From: Rhynchopus sp. YZ270_cl-10
Lineage: Eukaryota > Euglenozoa > Diplonemea > Diplonemida > Diplonemidae
Assembly: GCA_964035575.1 (NCBI GenBank)
Contig: OZ037906.1
Coordinates: 868,001-932,000 of the forward strand
Length of the DNA: 64,000 bases
Direction: 5' to 3'
How positions within the stretch are numbered: position 1 is the stretch's first letter; each line of letters starts with the position of its first letter. Of the stretch, positions 10,369 to 21,992 are shown piece after piece. The notes beneath the pieces were generated by a model. The model did no database searches and was not told where the DNA came from. It saw only the letters and a list, made by a program, of their open reading frames with translations. A program made the position numbers and the translations under genes.

Positions 10369-10407
<39 letters not shown>

Positions 10408-10804
10408 GATTTTCATTTGTTTGACAGACCTTTTCCCATAAAGCGTGCACCCCACCCTCTATTCCTCAGCTGTCACTGAATAGGATAAGGGGCGGGTAGA
10501 TGGACCCCTTTTAAAAAAAAATTGATGTAATGCGTGCCCCTGTGAGGCCCGTTGTGTCTTTTGTTTTTTATAAAATGTTTGTTTTTTTTGGATTCGTTTT
10601 TTTTATCTCTATTTGTTGTTATTGTTGTTCATAAAGAGGGAAAAAAAAATAGAAAAAAAGTGGCCTTCCCTGATTAGCTCATCCTTTGTCCTCTCAAAAG
10701 TTCGTTTTGTAATTATGAGAGACATGTTCCCCTTACCCTGCACCTGTGAAACCACACCCATACCCACACGACAGAACTTGAGAATAATACATTTGTGCAG
10801 AACA

Positions 10805-12457
10805 ATGCGTGTCTTGTGCCTTGCAGTGCTCGCAGCACTCTCATCGGCAGAGCTGGTGAAGGTGCACACCACGATCAACACCCCGCTCGGGTGGAGCAAG
10901 GTGGACGCTGACATGGACACGAACCAGGTCTACGACAACGTTGTGATTGGGATGAAGCGTGCGAACCCCAAGGCCCTGCAGCAGCTTGTGGACGACATCT
11001 CGAACCCGAAGAGCGCGAACTACCTGAACTACCCGTCCTACGAGCAGATCGGGAACATGGTGCGCCCGTCGGCACAGAACACGGCTGTGGTGAAGAAGTG
11101 GCTGGCCGAGCACGGCATCCGCACTGTGGTGGAGCACCCGCACGGCGACCACATCAGGATTGAGGCGACGCAGGAGCAGCTGTCGCACATGTCGCAGTCT
11201 GCGTTTGAGACCTTTGAGCACACGACTGGGCAGAGGATTGCGCGCGCAACCGGCGGAGTGCGCCTGCCCGCAGAGGTCGCTGCCGTTGTCGAGACCTTCT
11301 CCGGATTCCACGGCTTCCCCCTCGACCCCGTGTCCGCACCGCTTGTGAAGGAGAACGTGCAGGCTGCCGGAGACGTGACACCCCCGTTCCTGCGCAACAC
11401 CTACAACATCTCTGCTGTGCCTGCCAGCGGCAAGTCGAACATCCAGGCGATTGCGCAGTTCCAGGGCCAGTACGTGCGTGACGAGGACCTTGCGAACTTC
11501 TGCAAGAAATACGACGGCGGTGCCGACTGCAAGATCGCAAAGTACATCGGGAAGGACAACCAGATCCTGCCCGGTGTGGAGTCGATGCTTGACACCGAGT
11601 ACATGGTGCCGATTGGCGGTGCCCCGACGTGGGTGTACTCGTACCCCGGAACCGACTTCTGCGCAGACCTGATTGAGTTTGCCGGGAACGTGTCCTCGGA
11701 GGCCGAGCACCCGTCTGTGATCAGCATCAGCTACGGATCCCAGAAGATCGACTTCTGCGAGACGTCGCTGATTGCGCGTTTCAACGTGGACGTGCAGAAG
11801 CTGGCTGCCCTCGGTATCACTGTGATGATCTCCAGTGGCGACGACGGCAGTGGCCACTCGACCCGCCAGGGCATCAACGCAGGCAAGCTGAGCCCGTCGT
11901 ACCCCGCATCGATCCCGTACTGCGTGGCTGTTGGGTCGACCTGGTTCCAGCACGGCACGTCTGGCGCTGAGGAGGCCACCACACAGTTCGGATCGGGCGG
12001 AGGCTTCTCCTACGACTTTTCCGCCCCGTCGTACCAGACGGACGACATTGCGACCTACCTGAGCACCGTGTCGCTCCCGAAGCTGTCCTACGCCACCGGC
12101 GGCCGTGGCTCCCCGGACGTGTCGACCCTTGGCCAGTCCTTCACAGTCATGTGGCACGGGCTTCTCGAGGCTGTCGGCGGCACCTCTGCGTCGTCCCCGA
12201 CCTTCGGAGGCATTGTGACCCTGCTGAACGAGGTCTGCCTTGCTGAGTCCGGGAAGACCCTCGGGTTTGCCAACCCCCTCTTCTACCAGAACCCGCAGAT
12301 CTTCCGCGACGTGACCAAGGGCACCAACGCCATTGGCAAGAACACCCAGGGGTGGGAGGCCATCAAGGGATGGGACGCGTCCACAGGACTCGGAACACCA
12401 GACTTCCCGCTCATGGTTTCGGCTGTGAAGAAGGCCTGTGCCAACGCCAGGAACTGA
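10805..12457 (+). CDS. Sedolisin / TPP1-like serine-carboxyl protease
   Basis: 550 residues from the Met that begins a signal peptide (MRVLCLAVLAALSS); a candidate acceptor AG ends at 10800, 4 nt upstream. Residues about 20-170 form the S53 pro-activation domain, with the catalytic domain after it. The sedolisin signature is complete: Glu and Asp in VESMLD (about 258-262), the oxyanion Asp in SSGDDGSG, and the nucleophile Ser in GGTSASSP (about 461). The C-terminal DVTKGTN and GWDASTGLGTP segments match the calcium site. Such enzymes remove tripeptides or act as acid endopeptidases in lysosomes or outside the cell. Codons are strongly G/C-ending, suggesting high expression. Confidence 0.95.
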   Translation: MRVLCLAVLAALSSAELVKVHTTINTPLGWSKVDADMDTNQVYDNVVIGMKRANPKALQQLVDDISNPKSANYLNYPSYEQIGNMVRPSAQNTAVVKKWLAEHGIRTVVEHPHGDHIRIEATQEQLSHMSQSAFETFEHTTGQRIARATGGVRLPAEVAAVVETFSGFHGFPLDPVSAPLVKENVQAAGDVTPPFLRNTYNISAVPASGKSNIQAIAQFQGQYVRDEDLANFCKKYDGGADCKIAKYIGKDNQILPGVESMLDTEYMVPIGGAPTWVYSYPGTDFCADLIEFAGNVSSEAEHPSVISISYGSQKIDFCETSLIARFNVDVQKLAALGITVMISSGDDGSGHSTRQGINAGKLSPSYPASIPYCVAVGSTWFQHGTSGAEEATTQFGSGGGFSYDFSAPSYQTDDIATYLSTVSLPKLSYATGGRGSPDVSTLGQSFTVMWHGLLEAVGGTSASSPTFGGIVTLLNEVCLAESGKTLGFANPLFYQNPQIFRDVTKGTNAIGKNTQGWEAIKGWDASTGLGTPDFPLMVSAVKKACANARN

Positions 12458-12551
12458 ACTAAGTGATCGTTCAGTTCGGTCATTTTCGTTTTTCCGCTTG
12501 TTTAAAATTTTCTTCGAGTGTCTTTTCTGCTTGTTTTCCTATTTTCGTTTT

Positions 12552-12600
12552 TCAGTGCCTGCGTCCCAGAGGTGTTGTGCACTATCAACTTCAATTTGGT
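12552..12600 (+). repeat. Module B copy
   Basis: CAGTGCCTGCGTCCCAGAGG, then TGTTGTGCACTATCAACTTC; near-perfect copy about 95 bp after the protease stop. Confidence 0.72.
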
Positions 12601-13010
12601 TGTTTTTCCTCGTTTCTCCCTCCCACCATCCGTATCGTATCGTGTTGTAGTTGCTGTCTGACAATGTGTCTGTGTGGTGTGTCGGTAGACCACCTCAGCC
12701 ACAGGATGGCAGTGCAATGCGCATCCATTTGTGAAGCTAATGTGTGGCGTGTTTTGCTTTTCTCTTCCTCCCGTTTGTCTTTGCTATTTGCCACTTCCCC
12801 GCTTTGGTGAAGTGTAAGTGTGCTGTCTATATTATTCTCTTGTGTTGAACTAACTTCTCCTTCACAAATTTGTCTCATTTTCCCCCTTTGAGCTCCACCT
12901 TGCATTTGTGCAGTGTTGTGCACTTTTTCTTGGCAGGTTCGGGGCTTTTGTTTCAGCGGGGGGTAGTAAACATGTGTGCGTGGGTTTGCAGTGTTCCAGG
13001 CTGCCAATGG

Positions 13011-13011
13011 G

Positions 13012-13048
<37 letters not shown>
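13011..13048 (+). repeat. CAACAG microsatellite
   Basis: About six hexamer units in the spacer. They could encode Asn-Ser or Gln-Gln, but the surrounding frame has no other support. Confidence 0.8.
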
Positions 13049-13166
13049 CACGCGATCCATCCCTCTCCAAAGAACACACCCATACCCCGCGTCTCTTTTC
13101 CTCTGTTCCAGTATTAATGGCTGAGCCTGGGTTAGGGGACGCTTTGCCGGATTTTTCAATCCCCGA

Positions 13167-13640
13167 CTCTCACACTGCTGACAAATTCTCTGTACCGACC
13201 CGAACTGACGAGACAACTCCTGTGGTGGACCCGCAATGGGTGCACAGATGCCTTTTATTTTTGTCACGCAGTCCAGAGGACCACTCTATGTGCGACAAAC
13301 ACGTAACCTGCGATTTCGTCGCGTAAACGGTTTTGAGCTCGTCAGCCGGAAACTCGTCGCCGCATGTGTAGGCAGACTCTTTGAGAAGGACTTCTAGCTC
13401 ACGGCATTTTTTTTGTCTTGCGAGGCGTTTATTCTGAACAAAGCTCTTGCTTTTTGGCACAGGGTGCATGTTACTTGACAATCGATAAGCAGGTTTGCGA
13501 CATTCACCCAGGATTTGTCCTTCTTTTCCCGCTTTCCAATCAAAGAAGGTCTGCTTGCGTCACGTGTGCCCTCCCCGGCAGAAAGTTCACAATATTTCAA
13601 CCATTTGCCATCTCTCAGGACGGGGTACGGGATGAGTGGG
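13167..13640 (-). pseudogene. Cys-rich coding remnant, family unknown
   Basis: Minus-strand frames encode protein-like, Cys- and Trp-containing segments (CQVTCTLCQKA; YTCGDEFPADELKTVYA; CLSHIEWS; LCTHCG) that look like zinc-binding ribbons. They do not lie in one frame, so this is probably a decayed gene or element. It is the only plausible minus-strand coding sequence in the window. I do not recognise the family. Confidence 0.35.
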
Positions 13641-13937
13641 GGTGATGCAAGAAGTGGACAGGTTTTTCATTTCTTTTATGACATCGAACGTGGGTCCGTT
13701 GATGCCTGCATCAACAATTCCTCTATAACAATCACCACAAATCATTACCATACAGAAAATACACTTACCCCCCTCTCTCTCTGCCTCCTTCCCTCTTTCA
13801 GCTTTTGATTCACACGATTTTCTCTGAGTTTTTAGTTTTTTTTTTTTGCTCTACACCGATATTTCAACATAACCCCCAGATTTTGATAGCCTTAGAATAA
13901 TCAAACCCCTTCTGCTCTTTCCACCCCCGCCTATGTA

Positions 13938-16616
13938 ATGCCATCCATCTTCCCGCTCGCGGAAAGTAGCTTTATTTCTGGAGATGCGTTTCATTTAGAG
14001 AGCGACGACGAGGTCTCTGAGGCTGAGCTGGAGGCGCCGGGGGTGGTGCTCACCTCCTCCTCCTCTTCCACCTCCTCCCCAGCGTCTGATCACCCTCCTG
14101 CTGACAATGTACGCAAGTTACCACTATTGGGGGTGGATGTGATCGAAGAGGAGATGGAGGAGGATAAAGACGACCTTTCCCCATGTGGTTCACCTACATT
14201 TCTCAGAGAAATGTTTTGTGAAGCAGCGTTGCAAGCCGAAACCGACCACTTCGCAGCGCGTGAGAAAGGGGCGATTGAAATCCAACGAATCTGGAGAGGG
14301 TATGCAGCGTGCCTGGTGGCACGTCTACTGCGGTCGCATCGTGAGTCTATGGCGGCACATTCAGAAATAATGTCGCGAGCGTCAGAGCAAACCGAGGCAG
14401 CTAAGATCATTCAAGCACAATGGAGAGTCACGCAAAAACAAAAATATCTTTTAGGCATGAGCACCCTCATAGAATCTCCCCTTGGTCTCTTTCATCCTGC
14501 TAGTCCACGTACCAGATCCCGCACCGTCAAAGAAGACCAAGAACGAACAGATTTTTACTCAAATCTGGAAGACGTAGATCTCACTGTACAACCCTGGGGG
14601 ATTCATCAGCGGTGGTATAAACTGACGGAAGGGAGGTCTTTTCGAGAGAATCTTTTGCAGGCTGGTCGACGTGGTTTATATGGCGCTGGAAAAAAACGGA
14701 TCAACGAGCTGGCAAGACATAGCCTCTCTTTACGTCGACGAACACTCCGCGAACGAATTCGGCGGATTCCTTCGGGAGCAAGCCTCGCGATACAAAAAAT
14801 CCAGAAGGGTGGACGCGCTTTGTACACCAGAACGATGATGTACATCGTATGGAAGGTGAATGCCGCTGCCCGATGTGTACAGAAAAGCTGGAAAGCATAC
14901 AAAATGGCGCAACTCTCAAAAATGCATCAGCTTTCACAACGCTGTCTCAAGGAGCACGCTTCTGCTCGAATATTACAACGTGCCTGCCGTGCCGCAGTCT
15001 CACGTACTCATGCCAGACGACGTAAGCAAATTCGTAGCCTAACAGAGTCTATCCTCTCCGTAGAAGAAAATCGCTTTTTGACACAAAAGGATCTCACCAC
15101 AGTACAACGTCTTGGTAGGGGATATGCAGCACGCCACGAAATATCCGAAGAGCGTATTACCCGCGCAGTTTTCACTCATGGTACGATTCTTCGTTTTTGC
15201 CTTGCAAAGGTTGCGAAGGTGTGGGTAACTCAAAGGAAGGGGCTTTTGGTGGAGTCTATACAAAGGGCATGGCGTTCGTTCTCTTCACGAAGAACCCTAT
15301 GGGGGCTTCGTAGGGTACGCAAAAGGGGGCGTCTCCTTGACGAAGAAATGCAACTCATCCAAGACGCAGCGACTCAAATACAATCGGTGTTTCGATCCAG
15401 CAGGGCTCGTATTATCGTTACAGAGAAAAGAGCAAAGAGAAAAACCGAATTAGCCGTATCAGACGCAGTAGAACGTATCATGTTTTATGTGGTTAGCATT
15501 CAATGTGTGTTTCGAAGGTGCATAGCACGAAAAAGAGTGAAAATCCTTCAGACAGAGAGGCACGATGAACAGCAGTCGGAGCTTATGCAAAGGTTGCATA
15601 CCCTCAGAGATGTGTTTTCTGTTTATAAAAAGGCGCCGACAGCTTGGGTAGATTTGAAGCAACGTGGTGGGGAGGAATCCGCTCAGAACGCTTTTATTGA
15701 CAAAAAAGCGGAGAATTTCGCGTTGACAAATACTACAGCGATGCTGTCGTTGGCAGGATGTGTTTATGTTTTTCTTGCGTGCACAAAAAAAGAAATTCCG
15801 TCGCTTCTCAGAAAAGGCAGTGAACCCTCCTCCTCTGCTAAACAATCTCCAAAACGAACGCAAAGCATGAGAAGAGCGACCATACTTCGACGTAAAACTG
15901 TAGCAAAAACGCATCTTGCCGCAGACCTCACAAAGCCCTCCATCTCCACACCCGACAACATAAGCGTTGTAAGTTCTGAATACAACAACACCTTTAACGT
16001 TCCGTTAATGAAAACAACCACATCCTTCAGAGAACGGCTTTCGTATTGCACCGAAGGGAAACGAAGGGAAACGAATGAAAATTCACCTCAATGTGAACCA
16101 ATTATTCAGGATGCTTCTAGCTGGGTGAAGAAGAACAGCAAGAAGTTTCAGCGAAAGAGCACTATTAGGAAGAAGTCACGTAGCAGACATACCCAGGTTT
16201 TGCAAGAGGTGGAGTCCGAGGAGACAAGACAGTCGTTGATCCGAGCGTTGGCGAACCCAGTTGCGGAGGGTCGTCCCCATGATATAGGGTTATGGCCAAG
16301 TGGTCACCAAACAGTACCGCGAGAAGTGGCGTGGGAAGGTCCGGCCGACATCGCTGCGGTAGGGGATACAGTAGAGGCAGTGTCGAGAATGCTGGCAGAT
16401 GCCGTCTCAGATTCCTTTCAACGACGTTATGAAACAAGTGCCGAACGGCGCAGGCAAAAAAACCCACTCCCACAAAATGGGAAAATGGTGCTATATGCTG
16501 CCGATCCCAGTGCAGGAGGAGGGGGAGGGGGAAGAGGAAGAGGAGGAGCCTCCGGGTCAGCTGTAAAGGCAGTGCGAACCCGGGCCAGTAGTATCGTTGT
16601 AAGCAATGTGTGGTAA
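13938..16616 (+). CDS. Multi-IQ calmodulin-binding protein
   Basis: 892 residues, one exon. At least nine IQ-like helices are spread over residues about 110-530 (IEIQRIWRGYAACLVAR, IIQAQWRVTQKQK, CVQKSWKAYKMAQ, ILQRACRAAVSR, TVQRLGRGYAARHE, SIQRAWRSFSSRR, QIQSVFRSSRAR, SIQCVFRRCIARKR). IQ motifs bind calmodulin or centrin light chains, so this is probably a cytoskeletal or basal-body protein. The N-terminus is acidic with a serine tract; the C-terminus is basic and ends in a Gly/Arg-rich segment. No motor or enzymatic domain is seen. The start follows a C-rich tract (TTTCCACCCCCGCC) without a close AG. Confidence 0.85.
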   Translation: MPSIFPLAESSFISGDAFHLESDDEVSEAELEAPGVVLTSSSSSTSSPASDHPPADNVRKLPLLGVDVIEEEMEEDKDDLSPCGSPTFLREMFCEAALQAETDHFAAREKGAIEIQRIWRGYAACLVARLLRSHRESMAAHSEIMSRASEQTEAAKIIQAQWRVTQKQKYLLGMSTLIESPLGLFHPASPRTRSRTVKEDQERTDFYSNLEDVDLTVQPWGIHQRWYKLTEGRSFRENLLQAGRRGLYGAGKKRINELARHSLSLRRRTLRERIRRIPSGASLAIQKIQKGGRALYTRTMMYIVWKVNAAARCVQKSWKAYKMAQLSKMHQLSQRCLKEHASARILQRACRAAVSRTHARRRKQIRSLTESILSVEENRFLTQKDLTTVQRLGRGYAARHEISEERITRAVFTHGTILRFCLAKVAKVWVTQRKGLLVESIQRAWRSFSSRRTLWGLRRVRKRGRLLDEEMQLIQDAATQIQSVFRSSRARIIVTEKRAKRKTELAVSDAVERIMFYVVSIQCVFRRCIARKRVKILQTERHDEQQSELMQRLHTLRDVFSVYKKAPTAWVDLKQRGGEESAQNAFIDKKAENFALTNTTAMLSLAGCVYVFLACTKKEIPSLLRKGSEPSSSAKQSPKRTQSMRRATILRRKTVAKTHLAADLTKPSISTPDNISVVSSEYNNTFNVPLMKTTTSFRERLSYCTEGKRRETNENSPQCEPIIQDASSWVKKNSKKFQRKSTIRKKSRSRHTQVLQEVESEETRQSLIRALANPVAEGRPHDIGLWPSGHQTVPREVAWEGPADIAAVGDTVEAVSRMLADAVSDSFQRRYETSAERRRQKNPLPQNGKMVLYAADPSAGGGGGGRGRGGASGSAVKAVRTRASSIVVSNVW

Positions 16617-16768
16617 GGTTGTGGATTTGTTTTAAGAATTCTGGTTTTCTGACCAGGGTTTTTTGAAAATTGTATTGAAAATTAGATGAAGTGGTTCAGG
16701 ATCTCTAAAAAAAACACAGTACTTTCTTGAAATTCGTTCGCTTGACGTTGGTGGTAAAAGTTATTTGG

Positions 16769-16803
16769 GGTGACTAAGCACTATGGGGCTTCTAGTTCAC
16801 GTT
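16769..16803 (+). repeat. Module A copy, diverged loop
   Basis: GGTGACTAAGCACTATGGGG, then CTTCTAGTTCACG. First of four modules (A, B, C, B) within 580 bp upstream of eIF3c. Confidence 0.5.
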
Positions 16804-16969
16804 TACCCAACTTTTCTCTGCGTTTAGTGAAAAACCTACGTTGTTCTCCCTTCTGATCACTGTTGGTGTGATATTTGTCTGGATTTCTTGTCAGTTTATC
16901 AGGATTTCGTTTTCCATTTTTTTTCCCCATACCAATGAAGTGCTCTCTGGGGGTACCCGCGGAGAACCA

Positions 16970-17030
16970 ACGCCTGCGTCCGCCGATGTACGATGAGGCG
17001 TTTGCACCTTTCAGCTTCTCTTTTTTTTTT
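16970..17030 (+). repeat. Module B, long-hairpin subtype
   Basis: CGCCT (16971-16975) can pair with AGGCG (16996-17000) around GCGTCCGCCGATGTACGATG; then TTTGCACCTTTCAGCTTCTC and T10. Confidence 0.65.
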
Positions 17031-17167
17031 TCTTTTCAAGTTTTCGTTTTTTTTATTTTTACCAGTCGTGTTTTCGCACACAGCCTCTTCATTTACATGC
17101 CCTTTTTTTTTTTTTGCTCTCGCTGTACGGCAGCACGTTTATCTTTCAAAGTTCTCATTTTTTGCAG

Positions 17168-17210
17168 TCACACTGTCACGAGAGGGCTTTTGCATTTCAA
17201 GTCAATATTT
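17168..17210 (+). repeat. Module C copy with full ACGAGAG loop
   Basis: TCACACTGTCACGAGAGGGC, then TTTTGCATTTCAAGTCAA and a T-run. It links modules A and C through the shared loop. Confidence 0.68.
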
Positions 17211-17290
17211 TTTTTTTTTTTGAATAACAAAGCCTCGTTATTTACGTTGGTTTAAGTTGCTTTGCTCGGCTTTCTTTTTTTTTTTTTTCG

Positions 17291-17345
17291 GAGTGTCGGT
17301 GCCCGCGTCCCAGAAGCGTTTGCACTATCAACTTCACCTTTTTTT
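17291..17345 (+). repeat. Module B copy
   Basis: GAGTGTCGGTGCCCGCGTCC, then CAGAAGCGTTTGCACTATCA and ACTTCACC. Confidence 0.68.
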
Positions 17346-17948
17346 GTTTTTGTTTTTACGCACACTACTTTGAGCGGAAAGTGTCACGTCGTTCACTCAC
17401 CCAACCGTCCTCCGCAACACCACCCCAGGTGTGTAGATAGCGTGTCAACGGAAGCGTCAACGCATCAAACAACTACAAGAAGGGGGGAACGACAACTTTT
17501 TCTGTAGTAGGACACTTTTTCTTTTCTTTTCTTTTCTTTCCTCCATAAAACGGGTGTATGAACTCACCCAACCCCTCCCTCTTCAGTCTTTCCTAACTTT
17601 CTTTTTTAACAGTTAAAGTCACGTCCCCCCTTGCCCTCTTCTATACATTTACCCATCTCCTGCTCTCCCCCTTTTGGAACAACGAAAAGGCCATTTCACT
17701 GGAAAGTAGATTTTTTTTCTCCTGCGGCCAACGGAAAAAGATGCGGTAGATTCGTGAAGACAAAAATCAGTGGAAAAATGTTTGTTCAATGACAAACCCA
17801 TATACCTAAGCAAAACCTTCCCACCCATACCATCCAAACCAAACCTCATTTCCACCCTCCACAGGTCATCAAAAAGAGTCATACACCCCCCCCTTTTTTT
17901 TACATTTTTTCGTGATCAATAGAGGAAAAAGTTGAGAAACAAGCAACA

Positions 17949-20900
17949 ATGACGACCCGCGGGAACGACTGGTTCAGAGGAGCCAACAGCGATGACTCCG
18001 ACTCCGACTCCACCGACTCGTCGTCGTCGTCGTCGGGTTCCACCGATTCCACCCACTCGTCCTCGGACTCTTCGTCGACGAGAGATTCCAAGGCCCCCCC
18101 CGTCAACTGGATGAGGAAGGACGGACCCGATGATGACAGCGACAGCAGCGACGACAAGAAGAAGAAGGTCCAGTCGAAGCGTACCAAGGCCGACGAGGCC
18201 CTCATTGAGGCGAAGAAGAAGATTGAGAGCAACATCACCTCGCGTGACTACTCGCGTCTGCTCGACAACCTCGAGCACTCCATCGAGATCAACACCAGCG
18301 TCATGCGCTCGGGTGGCGGTGTCCACAACGAGTTCATCGCGTGTGTGCGTCTGCTCCAGCGCTTCTTCGCTGAGCTCGACGTCAAGGAGGCGAAGAAGTC
18401 GCTCAAGAACAAGCTCGTCGTGAAGGCACTCTCGAAGCTGCAGTCCAAGACGAACAAGACCATCAAGGAGTACCAGGACGCAATCGACAAGTACGAGAGC
18501 GAGGAGGAGACCGAAGAGGAGTCCGACTCCAGCCTGTCCGAGGTCGACCACGACGAGGAGGCACTCCAGCGCCGCCCCAAGAGGCGCCAGAGGGAGAACA
18601 AGAAGAAGGAGGAGACCAAGGAGGACAAGGACGAGTGGACCGAGGAGGGCATCGAGCGCAAGCTTGCCGACGTCATGGGCGAGCGTGGTAAGAAGAACAC
18701 CAAGAACACCAAGCTCGTTGAGAAGTTGAAGGTGATCCTCGGACACACCGGACAGTGGCAGCACCTGACGCTGTACGTGCTGTCTGTGATGCTCTCCTGC
18801 CAGCTGGACAAGGACTCCACCATGCAGCTCTCCCTCTGCATGACCCCGCACGTCTGGAAGTCGTGCTACGACATCCTCACCAGGATGATGAACATCATCC
18901 AGGACTCGTCCATCATCGCCATCGACCAGGATGACGAGGAGAAGAGAACCGAGCGTCTCACAAAGACCTCCGAGCTCAAGGGCGCCTTCGAGCAGGAGAA
19001 CGGCAAGTACAAGGTGTACCTGACCTGCTCTATCCACCAGGTGGTCGACATCCTTGGCGACGAGTACACCAAGTCGCTCCAGTTCTCCGACCCCCACGCA
19101 CACGAGTACGTGACCCGTCTGACCGATGAGTGCTACCTCGTCGACCTGACCGAGCGTGTCTTCTGCTACTACAAGACGCAGCCCGTCAACTCTGCCGGCA
19201 AGCGTACCAAGGCTGCGAACATGGCGGTGCGTCTGATGGACGTGCTGTACTACAGAAGGAAGGAGGACCACGCCAAGATGACCGAAAAGCAGCGTGACCT
19301 GACCTACAGGAAGCACCCCAAGAAGGGTGAGGAGGGATCCGAGGAGCCCGTCGTTGAGGAGGAGGACGAGGAGAAGGTGAGCAAGGAGAAGCAGGAGGAG
19401 CGCGCCAAGAGCCGTGCGGAGAAGATGATTGACCAGCTGGACCAGCGCTCGAAGAACCAGAAGTACATGCTTGTGCACAACGACCTTGAGGACGTTGTGC
19501 GCCAGCTGCACGCCTTCGTGTACAAGCACCTCTCCACGAAGGAGCCTGCCTCCATCCGTGGTGAGGCCATCCGCGGCGACGCTCCCACTGAGGAGCGCAA
19601 CGTGACCAAGGCCCTGCTCTACTACATCTACCACCTGTCCATCCACGACCGCTACCACAAGGCACGTGACATGCTCATCATGTCCCGCCGCTACGCCGAG
19701 CACGAGGACCACAGCAAGTTCGTGAGCTCCACCCCACTCATGGTTCTGTACAACCGTGTCATCGCACAGCTGGGTCTTGCCTCCTTCCGTGCAGGTGAGT
19801 TCGAGCACACCAACCTCGTATGTACTTTTCCCAGTTGATTTAAAGTGGTTTGAGGACGATTGGCGTCCACGCCCAAAGTTTTTGCCTTTGGCCATAACAA
19901 GCAAAAGGTGTATTGGATACTAATGCAACAACACAACATTCAACACAACAGGTCCTGAACGACCTTGCGTACAACCGCACCCGCGAGTCCCTGGCGCAGT
20001 CCCTGGTGAAGAACCGCGAAAAGTCCGAGCCGGACCGTAACGAGAAGACCAAGCTTGTGCCCTTCCACATGCACATCAACGTCGACATGATTGACGGCAT
20101 GCACTTGACTGCTGCTGTGCTGCGTGAGGTCCCGATCAGGGTATGCACACACGACCACTACATACGTTTTTACCTCTTTGCATCCAACACGCATCATCCC
20201 ACCACCACCACCACCACCACCACAGGCCCAGTACCCCCACGACATCAAGCGTCGCCCGCAGTCGAAGTCCTTCAACCGCCTCATGATGATGTTCTCCCAG
20301 CAGGTCTTCATCGGACCCCCCGAGACCACCAAGGAGCTCATCTACGCCGCCTACCAGAGCCTCCAGAAGGGAGACTGGGCGACCACCAACAAGCACATCA
20401 TGTCGCTCAACATGTGGTCCTCCGTCAAGGACGCCGACAGAGTCAAGGCCCAGGTCACAGAGAAGATCAAGGTTGAGGGCCTGCGCACCTACCTGTACAC
20501 CTACTCGCAGTTCTACACCACGGTGCAGCTGGGAGAGCTTGCCGTCAAGTACGAGATGGAGGAGGCCAAGGTACACCCCTTTCCCCAAACGCTACCTCAT
20601 GTGTATTTTTTTTCAGTTTGTGCAATGTCGGCACCTTTTTGTTTATGAAGTGCGAGCCATTGCAAGCTTTTTTTATTCCTCGTTTTGGTTTTGTTCAGTT
20701 TGAATCCTACTTTACATTTTATTTTCCACTTCCTTCTCAGGTGCACGCGATCGTCTCGAAGATGATCCTGAAGCAGCACATCACTGCTGCCTGGGACCAG
20801 CCGCAGCAGTGCATCTGCGTGGAGCAGAACTCGGTGACCAAGCTTCAGTTCCTTGCCTCGCAGATGTCCGACAAGTGCACGCAGCTTGTGGATTACAACG

Positions 20901-21082
20901 AGAAGAGGCAGGCTGAGAAGGAGGAGCGCCAGGGCAACCGCCAGGACGGACAGTACGACCGTCACAACTACAACGGCCGCCAGAGGAAGAAGTGGGACCA
21001 GCACAAGGTCGGTATCCAGAAGTCTCGTCAGACCGAGCGCAAATCCCACAACGCCTTCGAGCGCCGTACCTGGAAGCGTTAA
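17949..21082 (+). CDS. EIF3C: Translation initiation factor eIF3 subunit c
   Basis: Core subunit of eIF3, bridging eIF1/eIF5 and the 40S subunit during start-codon selection. Exons 17949-19817, 19952-20140, 20226-20570 and 20741-21082 give 914 residues, essentially the length of animal eIF3c. The acidic Ser/Asp N-terminus, the family core (FRAGEFEHTNLVLNDLAYNR, LVPFHMHINVDMIDG, RRPQSKSFNRLMMMFS, IGPPETTKELIYAAY) and the C-terminal PCI/winged-helix region (SKMILKQHITAAWDQP) are all present, followed by a basic tail. Introns are 134, 85 and 170 bp with donors GTATGT, GTATGC and GTACAC, all phase 0. The candidate acceptor AG ends at 17923. Codons are strongly G/C-ending, as expected of a highly expressed gene. 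Confidence 0.97.
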
Positions 21083-21992
21083 AACCACGATTCAAAAAGA
21101 AAAATCCCCTAGATACCAGTCGAGAAAGCGCGATGCGGATAGCGAAGGAAAAAAATCGTTTTTTTTCCCTTCTTCTCTCCGGTCTTCAGCAGTTTTTTCC
21201 TCTATCTATAAACACGGATTTTTTTTGGTTTTTTTTGATTCGAGGTTGATGTGTTGAGGGGAGAACAAAAAACAAAATAACGCAGAAGAAAAAAATCATA
21301 GCGTCTTGTAGAGTAAAAAAAAATGGGGGAGTGTGGGGGAATAGTTATTTATTCACCCCCCGCTCTTTTAGTTTATTTTTTTTTTTTCACCCAACCCTTT
21401 TTTATTGTCCCAAAATTTTTTTTATCACAGTGTCTCCTCGGTTTAAGAAGACACAGCAACAAAAAATAGTACAGGTAATCGTGTCGCCGTAGCTTATTGG
21501 GGTTAACAGATGTGGGAAAATTTCAAGCATAGTTCAAGGTTTTTCATGCGCCTTCCCCTTTCTTTTGGAAAAAAAAAATATCCCTCATCAGAAGTTTTTT
21601 GCGGAGTGCAGGAGGGTAATGGGGGGGGCAATGGGGGAGGGGAAAACTATTAAAAAAAACAGTCCCGATAATTCTTTTGAAAAGATTTGTCATGGCTTTC
21701 ACAAAGAGGAAAAAAGATATTTTTTTTTTAAAAACCCCTTTTTTTTTTCCAACCCAAAAACCCCAAAAAGGGTTCACAACGAGAGAAAAAAAACGGATAT
21801 TTTATCAATACCAAAATACGACAAGCAAAACCTGCAAAAAAAAAAAGTCCAAAAAAAAAAAATGGACAGGAACGGGAAGACAATGGGAGAAAAAGAAATG
21901 TATCCACTCCTCCTTTTCCTCTTTCACCTCATTTCTCTTGTCTCTTTGCACCTTACTTCCTTCAGATAACCCAAACCTATAGTAAGGCAACA
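21083..21992. other. A/T-homopolymer spacer
   Basis: No coding potential or recognised module. Long A- and T-runs end in a pyrimidine tract and CTTCAG (21960-21965), the likely acceptor of the next gene. Confidence 0.5.

Larger units (their letters stand above)
8228..10804. other. 2.6-kb spacer rich in short modules
   Basis: No convincing gene on either strand. It holds one inverted-repeat element, module copies and poly-T runs listed separately; the remainder is T-rich unique sequence. An extra ACGAGAG copy without a clear stem lies near 9500. Confidence 0.6.

Noticed and set aside
13118-13326. Small + strand gene after the CAACAG repeat
   Set aside because: Composition is unremarkable, no domain, and a more protein-like minus-strand frame overlaps it.
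17916-19904. Minus-strand 662-codon ORF opposite eIF3c
   Set aside because: Leu/Val-rich shadow caused by G/C third-position bias; eIF3c is certain on the + strand.
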